This document shows, in pieces, positions 27,262 to 37,866 of a DNA stretch of 64,000 nt (within the stretch, counting starts at the first letter, position 1; each line of letters starts with the position of its first letter). A model generated the notes under the pieces. It made no database searches. It was given only the letters and a program-made list of their open reading frames with translations, and was not told where the DNA came from. Origin of the DNA: Alphaproteobacteria bacterium (GTDB lineage: Bacteria > Pseudomonadota > Alphaproteobacteria > Rhodospirillales > Casp-alpha2); assembly GCA_014382345.1 (NCBI GenBank), contig JACNJX010000106.1, positions 1 through 64,000 on the forward strand. The letters run 5' to 3'. The position numbers and the translations under genes are program-made.

Positions 27262-27942
27262 ATGCCTAAAAAGAACCCGAAAACACCAGCCATAAAGAAG
27301 GACTTGGATACCTCGCTCGGGGAATCCGTGCAAGTCTGGCTCAGGGAAGCTATTCGTGAAGGGATGTTTCAACCCGGCAGCCGGATTCGCGAAGCCGAAG
27401 TAGCCGCACAACTCAACGTCAGCCGCACCCCGGTCCGGGAAGCGTTCGGCCGGCTTCAGGCGGACGGCATTTTGATCCTGACGCCCTGGCGCGGAGCCCA
27501 GGTGGCGGAGCTGGACCGCAACCAGGTGGTTGAACTGTATGCCATGCGCCAGGCCCTGGAAGGCACCGCTGCCGCGCTGGCAGCCCAACATGCCAGCAAG
27601 GCCGAAATCGACCTTCTGTTTGATTTGCTGGAACGCGACAACACCGAGAAAGGTGATGCCCGCCACCACGCCGACCTCAACCGGCAATTCCATCAAACCC
27701 TGTACGGCGCAGCCCACAACCGGTATCTGGTCAAGGCACTGAATGCGCTTGCCGATTCCCTTTCCTTGTTGAAATCCACCACATACGAGGTCAAAGGCCG
27801 GTCCGCCACCGCCAGGGCGCAGCATGTTAGTATCGCCAATGCGATCCGGAATCATGACTCCGTCGCTGCCGAACAGTCGGCCCGCGCGCACATCGAATCC
27901 GCCGAACAAGCGCGCATCAAGCTTCTGTTTGGCGACCATTAA
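27262..27942 (+). CDS. GntR-family transcriptional regulator, FCD subfamily
   Basis: A 226-residue regulator. The winged helix-turn-helix (about residues 20-85) contains GSRIREAEVAAQLNVSRTPVREA, and the all-helical FCD effector domain holds the metal/ligand pattern with LYAMRQALEG, LNRQFHQTLYGAAHN and ARAHIESAE. The ATG at 27262 follows GGAG; an open frame back to 27193 would cross the operator. It is divergent from the amidase gene and probably represses it; effectors of this group are usually small carboxylic acids, unknown here. Confidence 0.92.
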   Translation: MPKKNPKTPAIKKDLDTSLGESVQVWLREAIREGMFQPGSRIREAEVAAQLNVSRTPVREAFGRLQADGILILTPWRGAQVAELDRNQVVELYAMRQALEGTAAALAAQHASKAEIDLLFDLLERDNTEKGDARHHADLNRQFHQTLYGAAHNRYLVKALNALADSLSLLKSTTYEVKGRSATARAQHVSIANAIRNHDSVAAEQSARAHIESAEQARIKLLFGDH

Positions 27943-27992
27943 GACTATAAAAAATCCTCTTCCCAGACGGACGGAGAACGGTATAAACCGTC

Positions 27993-30160
<2,168 letters not shown>

Positions 30161-30187
30161 TTTTCCAGTTTTTTGGAATTGACAGCG

Positions 30188-30213
30188 AAGTAATTCAATA
30201 TTACTTGAATTAC
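30188..30213. promoter_or_regulatory. Overlapping palindromes upstream of the HTH-QueF fusion
   Basis: GTAATTCAA (30190-30198) and TTGAATTAC (30205-30213) form perfect 9-bp arms around a 6-bp spacer. Within them AAGTAAT/ATTACTT (30188-30194, 30200-30206) form a second perfect palindrome. A TTGACA hexamer (30179-30184) lies directly upstream, so a bound repressor would block RNA polymerase. A related half-site GTAATTC recurs at 32170 between queC and queG. It is the best candidate operator for the fused DNA-binding domain of the next gene. Confidence 0.75.
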
Positions 30214-30255
30214 CTCCATATTTTCGCTTTTAATTTCCAGAAAACGAGTAATTTT

Positions 30256-30948
30256 ATGACATCCTGGGAGAACCGTTTAACCGAAGCCTTCCGAGCGACC
30301 GGCTGGAGCAAGGCCGAACTGGCCCGCCGTTCCGGCATTTCCTATGACAGCCTCAATAAGTACCTGGCCGGAAAGGTCGAGCGCCCCCGCGGCGACAGCC
30401 TGCCCCGGCTGGCCAACGTGCTGGCCGTCGATCTGGACTGGCTACGGGATGGGATCGGCCCAAACACACCCTCCACCGCCCCGGGGACGAACCTGGGGAC
30501 GGAAAACCTGACGCAACTGGGGGGCAACGCCGAAACCCCGGCGAGCCCGGCGGACGCTGTTTTGGAAACCGTCCCCAACCCGAATGCCGGCGCCGACTAC
30601 CTGATACGCTTCACCTGCCCGGAATTCACGTCGCTCTGCCCGGTCACCGGCCAGCCCGACTTCGCTCACCTCGCCATCGACTACGTTCCGAAAAAATTCA
30701 TTGTGGAGAGTAAGTCGCTGAAGCTTTTCCTGACGTCCTACCGTAACCATGGCGGGTTTCACGAAGCCTGCACGGTGGAAATTGCTAATCGTCTGGTGGA
30801 TGCTGCGAAACCCAAATGGCTACGCATCGGCGGATACTGGTATCCGCGCGGCGGCATTCCCATCGATGTGTTCTACCAGACCGGCCAACCACCGAAGGGC
30901 CTGTGGATTCCCGACCAGGGAGTCCCACCCTACCGGGGCCGCGGCTGA
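30256..30948 (+). CDS. queF: XRE/CI-type HTH fused to NADPH-dependent preQ0 reductase (QueF)
   Basis: A 230-residue fusion. Residues 1-66 are a repressor-type helix-turn-helix ([20 protein letters not shown], then [18 protein letters not shown]) like the N-terminus of CI/S24 repressors. A Pro/Thr/Gly linker (67-82) leads to a complete unimodular Que[15 protein letters not shown], catalytic Cys128 in [14 protein letters not shown], Asp135, NADPH motif [20 protein letters not shown] and the conserved end [12 protein letters not shown]. QueF reduces 7-cyano-7-deazaguanine to preQ1. No start codon or stop separates the halves, so it is one protein. The ATG at 30256 is used because an earlier TTG (30205) lies in the palindrome. 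Dual function as enzyme and autorepressor is inferred. Confidence 0.9.
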   Translation: MTSWENRLTEAFRATGWSKAELARRSGISYDSLNKYLAGKVERPRGDSLPRLANVLAVDLDWLRDGIGPNTPSTAPGTNLGTENLTQLGGNAETPASPADAVLETVPNPNAGADYLIRFTCPEFTSLCPVTGQPDFAHLAIDYVPKKFIVESKSLKLFLTSYRNHGGFHEACTVEIANRLVDAAKPKWLRIGGYWYPRGGIPIDVFYQTGQPPKGLWIPDQGVPPYRGRG

Positions 30949-30964
30949 GCTGCGGCCAATACCG

Positions 30965-31234
30965 TCAGCCCGGGATTCCCATCGGAACCTCGCCCAAGGG
31001 GTCGAGGCTCTTTGAGTGGAACCTGTAGAAACCCTGAGATTCGATCGAGCGCTTGGCGAAATCCTCGTCGAACGCTGCCCTTTCCTTGCCCATTTCACCG
31101 AACACGCCGACTTTTTCCAACTCATCGCCCGGTGTCGGAGAAACATTCGGATCGTTAAGGGCATCCAGATGGCTTTCATCCGTGACCACAAAAAAGTCCT
31201 TGTCGGTCTTGCACTGGAATACATGGAATTCCAC
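30965..31234 (-). CDS. Hypothetical 89-residue protein in the queuosine cluster
   Basis: The protein starts at a GTG preceded by GGAGGTAGCC, a strong ribosome site, and reads VEFHVFQCKTDKDFFVVTDE and then SHLDALNDPNVSPTPGDELE before a charged end with GVFGEMGKERAAFDEDFAKR. It is soluble and acidic and has no known motif. It ends 16 bp from the convergent HTH-QueF gene and lies downstream of queC on the same strand (gap about 165 bp). I do not recognise its function; good codon quality and the ribosome site make it a real gene. Confidence 0.65.
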   Translation of the reverse strand: MEFHVFQCKTDKDFFVVTDESHLDALNDPNVSPTPGDELEKVGVFGEMGKERAAFDEDFAKRSIESQGFYRFHSKSLDPLGEVPMGIPG

Positions 31235-31399
31235 GGCTACCTCCAATCCTTATTGTGCGCGGGGTCCAGAACCCTGCCCTCCGGCCAGCGGCAAAGAGAG
31301 CCAATTCCCGCAACCATGACCCCGAATTTGGATACTAAAGAAACAGATGAAAAATCGCATTGATCCGGGTCAAGAACACCCCGGCCGGATAGGGGGAAA

Positions 31400-32140
31400 T
31401 CATCCGGCGTAAACGGTCGGATCGTCGATGCCTGCCTCGGCAAAGCCTTTTCGGCGCAACTGGCAGGCATCGCAATGCCCACAGTGAACAAAACCGTCGT
31501 TGCCCTGTCCCGGTGCCAAAACCGGATCGTAGCAGCTCATGGTCCGGGAATAGTCGACGCCCAGCCCGGTGCCCTTTCGGATAATCTCGGCCTTGGTCAT
31601 ATCCTGCAGCGGCGCGTGCAGGGTGATGCCCTCGCCCTCCCCACCGGCGGCCTCAACCCCGGTTTTCGTCGCCAGATTGGCAAGAGTCTGGAAGGCTTTA
31701 ATGTATTCCGGCCGGCAATCGGGATAGCCCGAATAATCCAGCGCGTTGACGCCAATGAAAATTTCGGTGGCGGCCAGGGTTTCCGCCCGCGCCAGGGCCA
31801 GGGACAGGAACACCGTATTGCGGGCCGGAACATAGGTGACGGGGATGCCGTCCGCGATATCGGCCTCGCTCCGGTCCTTGGGCACAGCCACGTCACCGGT
31901 CAGGGCCGAGCCGCCGAACTGGGCTAGATCGATATCGAAGAAATCATGGCCTGCGGCAGCATAGATGCCGGCAATGGTCCGGGCCGCTTCGATTTCCGCC
32001 TGATGGCGTTGCCCGTAACGGAACGTCAGGGCGTGGGCCTGAAACCCTTCGTTCGCCGCAATGGCGAGACAGGTCGCGGAATCGAGCCCGCCACTCAGCA
32101 AAACCACCGCCTTGCGTTTGCCTGAATCCCCGGAAGCCAT
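31400..32140 (-). CDS. queC: 7-cyano-7-deazaguanine synthase
   Basis: A 246-residue ATP-pyrophosphatase-type enzyme that makes preQ0 from carboxydeazaguanine and ammonia. P-loop [28 protein letters not shown]; zinc ligands in SCYDP and [16 protein letters not shown]. Its product is the substrate of the fused QueF at 30256. It is divergent from queG. Confidence 0.97.
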   Translation of the reverse strand: MASGDSGKRKAVVLLSGGLDSATCLAIAANEGFQAHALTFRYGQRHQAEIEAARTIAGIYAAAGHDFFDIDLAQFGGSALTGDVAVPKDRSEADIADGIPVTYVPARNTVFLSLALARAETLAATEIFIGVNALDYSGYPDCRPEYIKAFQTLANLATKTGVEAAGGEGEGITLHAPLQDMTKAEIIRKGTGLGVDYSRTMSCYDPVLAPGQGNDGFVHCGHCDACQLRRKGFAEAGIDDPTVYAG

Positions 32141-32306
32141 TAGATCCCGTGCCCAGCCACGCTAAAGCCGTAATTCTTCGCGACGATCCGGGGAGAGGAG
32201 ACAACTGTGTATTGAAACCGCATTCCATGGCACCTTTCGGGGGCGGCCTCCTGTTTTGGGGCCGCGAGAAGGGTGCATATCATAGCCGGGAGCCTCTGGC
32301 GAGACC

Positions 32307-33356
32307 ATGTCAGACGAAGCCAATCGTGATCTCAAGACCATTATCCGCGAACACGCCAACGCGCTCGGGTTCGACGCCGTCGGCTTTGCGTCCGCCGCCG
32401 CGGACCCCGCCGATACCCGCGCGCTTGACCGGTTCCTGAACCAGGGCCGACAGGGCGACATGGCGTGGCTGGACAACGCCGATGGGCGGCGCGGCAACCC
32501 CAAAGCGCTGATGCCGGACGCCCAGACCATCATCATGCTGGGCGCCAACTACGGCCCCCCCGGCGGGGTAACACCTGTTTCCGAAGACCGGGGTGCCATC
32601 AGCGTTTATGCCCGTGGCCGCGATTACCACGACGTTCTGAAGAAAAAAATGAAACAACTGGCCCGCTGGCTTTCCGAGACGCATGACTGCGGCGTCAAGG
32701 TCTTCGTCGATACCGCGCCGGTCATGGAAAAACCGCTGGCAGGGCGCGCCGGGATCGGCTGGCAGGGGAAACACACCAACCTGGTCAGCCGGGACTTCGG
32801 CTCCTGGCTGTTTCTTGCCGAAATTTTCACCACGCTGGATTTGCCCCCCGACCGGCCTGAGCCCGATCATTGCGGTCATTGCGACCGGTGCATTCGGGCC
32901 TGCCCGACCGACGCCCTGCCCGAGCCTTACCAAATCGACCCCCGCCGCTGCGTGTCCTATTTGACCATCGAACACAAAGGCCCCATCGCGCCTGAACTGA
33001 TGGCCCACATGGGCAACCGCGTTTACGGCTGTGACGACTGCCTCGCTGCGTGTCCCTGGACCAAGTTTCAGCAGCCGGCCACGCTGGAAGCGTTTCAAGG
33101 CCGTGCCGAACTGGCCATGCCGAAATTGGCCGATCTGGCGGCGCTGGACGACGCGGGGTTCAGGAAATTTTTTTCGGGCTCTCCCATCAAGCGCACCGGA
33201 CGTGAGCGCTTCGTGCGCAACGTCCTCATCGCCATCGGAAATTCCGGCGACAAAGACCTTCTGGACACGGCGGCGGCCTTAACCGATGATTCTTCGCCTC
33301 TGGTCGCCGAAGCCGCAGCCTGGGCCGCCGAACAGCTAGGCTCGAAACAGGGATGA
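32307..33356 (+). CDS. queG: Epoxyqueuosine reductase
   Basis: A 349-residue cobalamin and 4Fe-4S enzyme catalysing the last step of queuosine synthesis. Two cluster motifs are CGHCDRCIRACP and CDDCLAACPW, with the N-terminal cobalamin-binding module and a C-terminal HEAT-like segment (IGNSGDKDLLDTAAAL). With queA, tgt, queF and queC it completes most of the later pathway; queD, queE and folE are not in the window. Confidence 0.96.
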   Translation: MSDEANRDLKTIIREHANALGFDAVGFASAAADPADTRALDRFLNQGRQGDMAWLDNADGRRGNPKALMPDAQTIIMLGANYGPPGGVTPVSEDRGAISVYARGRDYHDVLKKKMKQLARWLSETHDCGVKVFVDTAPVMEKPLAGRAGIGWQGKHTNLVSRDFGSWLFLAEIFTTLDLPPDRPEPDHCGHCDRCIRACPTDALPEPYQIDPRRCVSYLTIEHKGPIAPELMAHMGNRVYGCDDCLAACPWTKFQQPATLEAFQGRAELAMPKLADLAALDDAGFRKFFSGSPIKRTGRERFVRNVLIAIGNSGDKDLLDTAAALTDDSSPLVAEAAAWAAEQLGSKQG

Positions 33357-33403
33357 TTACGCCTATAATGGCCCAGGGATATCTCGCCAATACGGAAAAA
33401 CGC

Positions 33404-34312
33404 ATGAGAAATTTGAACATCTTCATTTCCGCCCGGATGCTGGTTGCCGGACTTGTTCTTGTCGGGACGGTCCTGGCCGGAACTGCCTGCGATGCCGACC
33501 AAGGCAGCAAGCCTGCCGCAGCCGCCAAAACCAAAGCCGCTTCCGGCGCCGAGGCCCCGCCGCCGGCATACAAGCCCGGCCAGGTCTTCCGGGACTGTCC
33601 GGAATGCCCGGAACTGGTCGTCTTGCCGCCCGGCATCTTCATCATGGGATTGAACGCCACCAGCAAGAAGAGCAAGCCGCCGCACCGGGTAAATATTACC
33701 AAGCCCATCGCCATGGGACGGTTTGAGGTTAAGTTTTCCGAATGGCAGGCCTGTGTTGATGCCGAAGCCTGCAACAACCAGCCAGACGACCATAAATGGG
33801 GCCGCAAGGGCCGCCCGGTCATCAACGTCACCTATTTTGACGCCAAGCGTTATCTTGCTTGGCTCAGCAAAAAAACCGGCAACCGCTACCGCTTACCGTC
33901 GGAAGCGGAATGGGAATACGCAAACCGGGGCGGAACCACTACGACATGGTGGTGGGGCAGCAAGGTTGGTAAAAACCATGCCAACTGCAAGGATTGCAAA
34001 AGCCCGTGGAGCGATGGCGGCGACGCCGTGCACGGAACCGCGCCGGTGGGATCTTTCCCGCCCAACCCTTTCGGCCTGCATGATACGGCGGCCAATGTTT
34101 TTGAATGGGTGGAAGACTGCTGGAACAAATCCCACAAGAATGCACCGAGAGACGGCTCGGCCCGGACCGAAGGCAATTGCCACTACCGGGTCATCCGCGG
34201 CGGATCATTCTATTATTTTTCCAAGGTCGCCCGTTCGGCCTACCGGGCCAAAAACCCGCCCAACGTGAAAAGTTACTGGCTGGGGTTTCGGGTTCTAAGG
34301 GAACTGGACTGA
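33404..34312 (+). CDS. Exported formylglycine-generating-enzyme-like (SUMF1) protein
   Basis: A 302-residue protein with a signal sequence (hydrophobic residues about 11-28, then ACDADQ; not a perfect lipobox), an Ala/Lys/Pro linker and an FGE-sulfatase fold: PPGIFIMGLN, GRFEVKFSEWQACV, YRLPSEAEWEYANRGG, NVFEWVEDCW, VIRGGSFYY and GFRVLREL. Many exported members are not formylglycine enzymes but binding or regulatory proteins, so the activity is open. It starts 47 bp after queG; the frame reaches back to the queG stop, but the ATG at 33404 gives the correct signal peptide. Confidence 0.82.
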   Translation: MRNLNIFISARMLVAGLVLVGTVLAGTACDADQGSKPAAAAKTKAASGAEAPPPAYKPGQVFRDCPECPELVVLPPGIFIMGLNATSKKSKPPHRVNITKPIAMGRFEVKFSEWQACVDAEACNNQPDDHKWGRKGRPVINVTYFDAKRYLAWLSKKTGNRYRLPSEAEWEYANRGGTTTTWWWGSKVGKNHANCKDCKSPWSDGGDAVHGTAPVGSFPPNPFGLHDTAANVFEWVEDCWNKSHKNAPRDGSARTEGNCHYRVIRGGSFYYFSKVARSAYRAKNPPNVKSYWLGFRVLRELD

Positions 34313-34316
34313 ACGA

Positions 34317-34955
34317 TTAGCGACGGGTCAGCTTGTCGACTTGGCGCTGCATCTCTTCAAGCTGGGCGCGCAGGTCATCCAACTGGCTGTCGTCTTTATC
34401 CTTTGCCGAGCCGGTGGCTTTATCCTGCCCCTTCGCAGCCGTCTTAGGCGGGCTTTTTTCCTCGTCCCCGCCCGCACCTGAGGCTCCGCCTGGGAAAAAC
34501 GGCATGAACATTTTCATCGCTTCCTCGAACATCTCGACGTTCTTTTTGCCCATTTCTCCGAACTGGGTCATGGGGTCGAGGCCGCCCAAGACATCTTGCA
34601 TATTATCGCGCATCTGTTCCTGATTGCGCGCGAACGCCTTCATGGAATAGTCCAGGTAATTGGGCACCACTTTTTCCAGGCTGTCGCCATAGAAGCTGAT
34701 CAGGTGTCGCAGGAACCCGATGGGCAGCAGGTTTTGTCCCTTGCCTTCTTCTTCGACGATGATGTGGGTCAGAACCTGCCGCGTGATGTCCTCGCCGGAC
34801 TTGGCGTCATAGACGACGAAGTCCGTGCCCTCCTTAACCATTTGCGCCAGATAATCGAGGGTGACGTAGCTGCTGGTCGCCGTGTTGTAGAGACGGCGGT
34901 TGGCGTACTTTTTGATTGTTATGGGGGGCGCGTCGCCCCCGGCTTCGTCACTCAT
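34317..34955 (-). CDS. phaR: Polyhydroxyalkanoate synthesis repressor PhaR
   Basis: A 212-residue regulator. The N-terminal DNA-binding module ITIKKYANRRLYNTATSSYV is diagnostic, followed by the PHB accumulation regulatory domain (HIIVEEEGKGQNLLPIGFLR..SFYGDSLEKVVPNYLDYS). The C-terminus has a Lys/Asp linker and a short coiled coil (LDDLRAQLEEMQRQVDKL). It binds PHB granules and represses phasin and synthesis genes. The ATG at 34955 gives the standard N-terminus; it is divergent from the PHA genes. Confidence 0.95.
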   Translation of the reverse strand: MSDEAGGDAPPITIKKYANRRLYNTATSSYVTLDYLAQMVKEGTDFVVYDAKSGEDITRQVLTHIIVEEEGKGQNLLPIGFLRHLISFYGDSLEKVVPNYLDYSMKAFARNQEQMRDNMQDVLGGLDPMTQFGEMGKKNVEMFEEAMKMFMPFFPGGASGAGGDEEKSPPKTAAKGQDKATGSAKDKDDSQLDDLRAQLEEMQRQVDKLTRR

Positions 34956-35007
34956 TTTGTAGATGCTCTTGAATTTAAAGGGAAACAAGAGCCTATCCCG
35001 GAAAATG

Positions 35008-35018
35008 CTGCACTGCAA
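35008..35018. promoter_or_regulatory. Possible PhaR half-conserved site in the phaR/phaC intergenic region
   Basis: CTGC-ACT-GCAA resembles the CTGC-N3/4-GCAG sequence described for PhaR of Paracoccus but lacks the last base. It lies between the divergent phaR and PHA operon starts, where autoregulation is expected. Confidence 0.3.
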
Positions 35019-35102
35019 TGAAATGTTCCACACCCGCACAACGGAGGCTATAATGACCGGACCATTCAAAGCGGAACGGAGACGAAAAGGATCATCACCG
35101 GC

Positions 35103-35486
35103 ATGGCAAAGCCCCCGGATTTACAGTATCTGGCAAAGCAGTATCTGGACCTTTGGCAGGGCCAGCTGGGCGGCGTGTCCAAGGATCCGAAAACCGGCGA
35201 GATCATGGCCCAGACCATGGAATTGATGAACGCCGGCGCGCAGGCGTTCGCGACCATGGTGCAGACCGCCCAAGACGGCAGCAACGATCAAGGCAATAGT
35301 GATGGCAATGCCCCACCCAGCAACTCTTCAGGCGTCTCCGCCGCCCAGCCCGCTGGCGCTGCATCTGGCGCTGCAAACGCTGACCTGGATGAGTTCGCTC
35401 GCCGCCTTGAGCGGATTGAAGAACGGCTCGATACCCTGGAGTCCAAGGCTCGAAAACGCCGGAAAGGCCCTGCAAAAAAATCTTGA
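35103..35486 (+). CDS. Small coiled-coil protein overlapping phaC
   Basis: A 127-residue protein. The N-terminus LQYLAKQYLDLWQGQLGGVS recalls helical PHA-synthase-associated or phasin-like proteins; a low-complexity Ser/Ala/Gly/Asn linker follows; the end is a charged coiled coil (LDEFARRLERIEERLDTLES) and a basic tail. Its last 185 nt are shared, in another frame, with the start of phaC. From position it probably acts at the PHB granule, as a partner of the synthase; this is inference. Confidence 0.7.
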   Translation: MAKPPDLQYLAKQYLDLWQGQLGGVSKDPKTGEIMAQTMELMNAGAQAFATMVQTAQDGSNDQGNSDGNAPPSNSSGVSAAQPAGAASGAANADLDEFARRLERIEERLDTLESKARKRRKGPAKKS

Positions 35487-36561
35487 GTCCGCCGATCTTG
35501 CAGACTTTTTCACAGCCGTGGACGGCGAAGCCCGCTCCCGACTTGCAGCCTTCAGCCGTGGCGTCAACCGTTACCAAACCGCCGCCCGAGAGGCGCGCCC
35601 GCCGGAACCGCCCGTATTCTGGCAGGACGGGACGACGCGGGTGCTCGACTATGGGACGCGTGCCAATTCGGGAAACGAAGGCGCCTGGCCAATCCTGGTC
35701 GTGCCGTCCCTGATAAACCGCGGCTACATTCTCGACCTGAGTGAAAAGAAAAGCCTGATGCGCCATCTCGCCGGACAGGGCTTCCGCCCCTTCCTGGTCG
35801 ATTGGGGCGCACCGGGGCCGGAGGAGTGCGACTTCAACCTGACCGCCTATATCTGCTGGCGGCTGGAGCCTGCGGTGGATGAAATTTTTGACGCCACCCG
35901 GCAGCCCCCGGTGTTGTTGGGATACTGCATGGGCGGCTTGTTGACTTTGGCCCTGGCCGCACGGCGTCCGGACCGCACGGCGGCTTTGGCATTACTGGCG
36001 ACGCCATGGGATTTCCACGCCGGACAGGAAGCCACCATTCGTATGTTGCGCTCTTCCTATCCTGTTTTGGAAGCGGCCATCGACCATTGGGGGGAATTAC
36101 CGGTGGATATCCTGCAGGCCATGTTCACCAGCCTGGAGCCCTTCCTGACGACCAACAAATTCCGCCGCTTCGCCGCGATGAAAGACGGTTCCGGGCAGGC
36201 GAAAAACTTCGTCGCCCTGGAAGACTGGCTCAATGACGGGGTGGCGCTGACCGCGCCGGTGGCGCGGGAGTGCCTGTTCGACTGGTACATGGACAATGCC
36301 ACGGCAAAAGGCGTCTGGCGCGTCGATGGCGAGGCCGTCCGGCCAGGCGACATTCAGGCCCCTGCGCTGGTCGTGATACCGGAAAAAGATCATATCGTCC
36401 CGCCCCAATCCGCCTCTCCCCTTGCCGATGCCCTGCCCAACGCCGTTGCCAAAACCGTTGGCGCCGGGCATATCGGCATGGTCGCGGGCAGCCGCGCCCG
36501 CACCACTCTTTACGAGCCGTTGAGCCTGTGGCTCAATCAAACCTTGACGGAAATCAAATAA
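35302..36561 (+). CDS. phaC: PHA synthase-like alpha/beta hydrolase
   Basis: A 419-residue PhaC-type protein. The lipase-like box has cysteine as nucleophile (Cys209 in LLGYCMGGL), Asp363 lies in IPEKDHIVPP and His390 in GAGHIGMVAG, giving the Cys-Asp-His triad. It is shorter than class I synthases (about 590) and longer than class III PhaC (about 355). The N-terminal region LALHLALQTLTW..GSIPW is encoded inside the preceding gene; ATG 35302 has AAGG 8 nt upstream. It is followed by phaA and phaB, so polyhydroxybutyrate polymerisation is the likely role. Confidence 0.85.
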   Translation: MAMPHPATLQASPPPSPLALHLALQTLTWMSSLAALSGLKNGSIPWSPRLENAGKALQKNLESADLADFFTAVDGEARSRLAAFSRGVNRYQTAAREARPPEPPVFWQDGTTRVLDYGTRANSGNEGAWPILVVPSLINRGYILDLSEKKSLMRHLAGQGFRPFLVDWGAPGPEECDFNLTAYICWRLEPAVDEIFDATRQPPVLLGYCMGGLLTLALAARRPDRTAALALLATPWDFHAGQEATIRMLRSSYPVLEAAIDHWGELPVDILQAMFTSLEPFLTTNKFRRFAAMKDGSGQAKNFVALEDWLNDGVALTAPVARECLFDWYMDNATAKGVWRVDGEAVRPGDIQAPALVVIPEKDHIVPPQSASPLADALPNAVAKTVGAGHIGMVAGSRARTTLYEPLSLWLNQTLTEIK

Positions 36562-36651
36562 ATACCGAGGAAAATGAATTATCCTTTTGTCTCTCAGACT
36601 TAAATACCATCCCGCTCCCAACACCCGCCCCACGGAGGAAAATTTAAAATC

Positions 36652-37830
36652 ATGTCAAATGTTGTTATCGCCGCCGCCGCCCGTACGCCCGTAGGCGCGT
36701 TTCTGGGCGGACTCAGTTCCCTTCCAGCCCATGGACTGGGCGAAGTCGCCATTACCGAAGCGCTTAACCGGGCCGGCGTCGACCCGGGGGACGTGGACGA
36801 GGTGATCATGGGACAAATTCTCGCCACCGGCGCGGGACAAAATCCGGCCCGTCAGGCCGCCGTCGCCGCCGGCATTCCGGTGGAAAAGACCGCCTACGGC
36901 ATCAACCAGCTTTGTGGCTCCGGCCTGCGCACCGTCGCCCTGGGATATCAGGCGATCAAACTGGGCGACAGTTCCGTCGTCGTCGCCGGCGGACAGGAAA
37001 GCATGAGCCAATCGCCCCATTGCGTGCATCTGCGCAACGGCACCAAAATGGGCACCGCCGAAATGATCGATACCATGATCAAGGACGGGCTGTGGGATGC
37101 TTTCAACGGCTACCACATGGGCAATACGGCGGAAAATGTCGCCGAAAAATGGCAGCTGACCCGCGAAGAACAGGACGCCTTCGCCGCCCATTCCCAGGCC
37201 AAGGCCGAAGACGCCCAAAAGGCCGGCAAGTTCAAAGACGAGATCGTTCCCGTCACCATCAAGAGCCGCAAGGGTGAAACGGTGGTCGATGCCGACGAAT
37301 ACCCGAAACACGGCACCACGCTCGAAAGTCTTGCCCAATTACGCCCGGCCTTCGCCAAGGAGGGCACGGTGACCGCTGGTAATGCATCGGGCATCAACGA
37401 CGGGGCGGCGGCTGTCGTACTGATGACCGCCGACGACGCGGCCAAGCGCGGCATCACCCCGCTCGCCCGCATTGCATCGTGGGCCACGGCGGGGGTCGAC
37501 CCGGCGATCATGGGCACCGGACCGATCCCGGCAAGCCGCATGGCGCTGGAAAAAGCCGGCTGGTCCGTCGATGACCTGGATTTGATTGAAGCCAACGAAG
37601 CCTTCGCCGCCCAGGCCTGCGCCGTCAACAAGGACCTGGGCTGGGATGTAGACAAGGTCAACGTCAACGGCGGCGCCATTGCGATAGGCCATCCGATCGG
37701 CGCTTCCGGCGCCCGTGTCCTGGTAACGCTGCTTTATGAAATGCAGAAACGCGACGCCAAAAAGGGCCTGGCGACGCTTTGCATCGGCGGCGGTATGGGC
37801 ATCGCCATGTGCCTGGAAAGGGACGCCTAA
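36652..37830 (+). CDS. phaA: Acetyl-CoA acetyltransferase
   Basis: A 392-residue thiolase condensing two acetyl-CoA to acetoacetyl-CoA. Acylated cysteine in [13 protein letters not shown], histidine in [20 protein letters not shown], and second cysteine region in [20 protein letters not shown] site precedes the ATG. It is the first enzyme of polyhydroxybutyrate synthesis, 36 bp before phaB. Confidence 0.97.
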   Translation: MSNVVIAAAARTPVGAFLGGLSSLPAHGLGEVAITEALNRAGVDPGDVDEVIMGQILATGAGQNPARQAAVAAGIPVEKTAYGINQLCGSGLRTVALGYQAIKLGDSSVVVAGGQESMSQSPHCVHLRNGTKMGTAEMIDTMIKDGLWDAFNGYHMGNTAENVAEKWQLTREEQDAFAAHSQAKAEDAQKAGKFKDEIVPVTIKSRKGETVVDADEYPKHGTTLESLAQLRPAFAKEGTVTAGNASGINDGAAAVVLMTADDAAKRGITPLARIASWATAGVDPAIMGTGPIPASRMALEKAGWSVDDLDLIEANEAFAAQACAVNKDLGWDVDKVNVNGGAIAIGHPIGASGARVLVTLLYEMQKRDAKKGLATLCIGGGMGIAMCLERDA

Positions 37831-37866
37831 ACGCCACCGGCCCATAAAACCTTAAGGGAGGAAACA

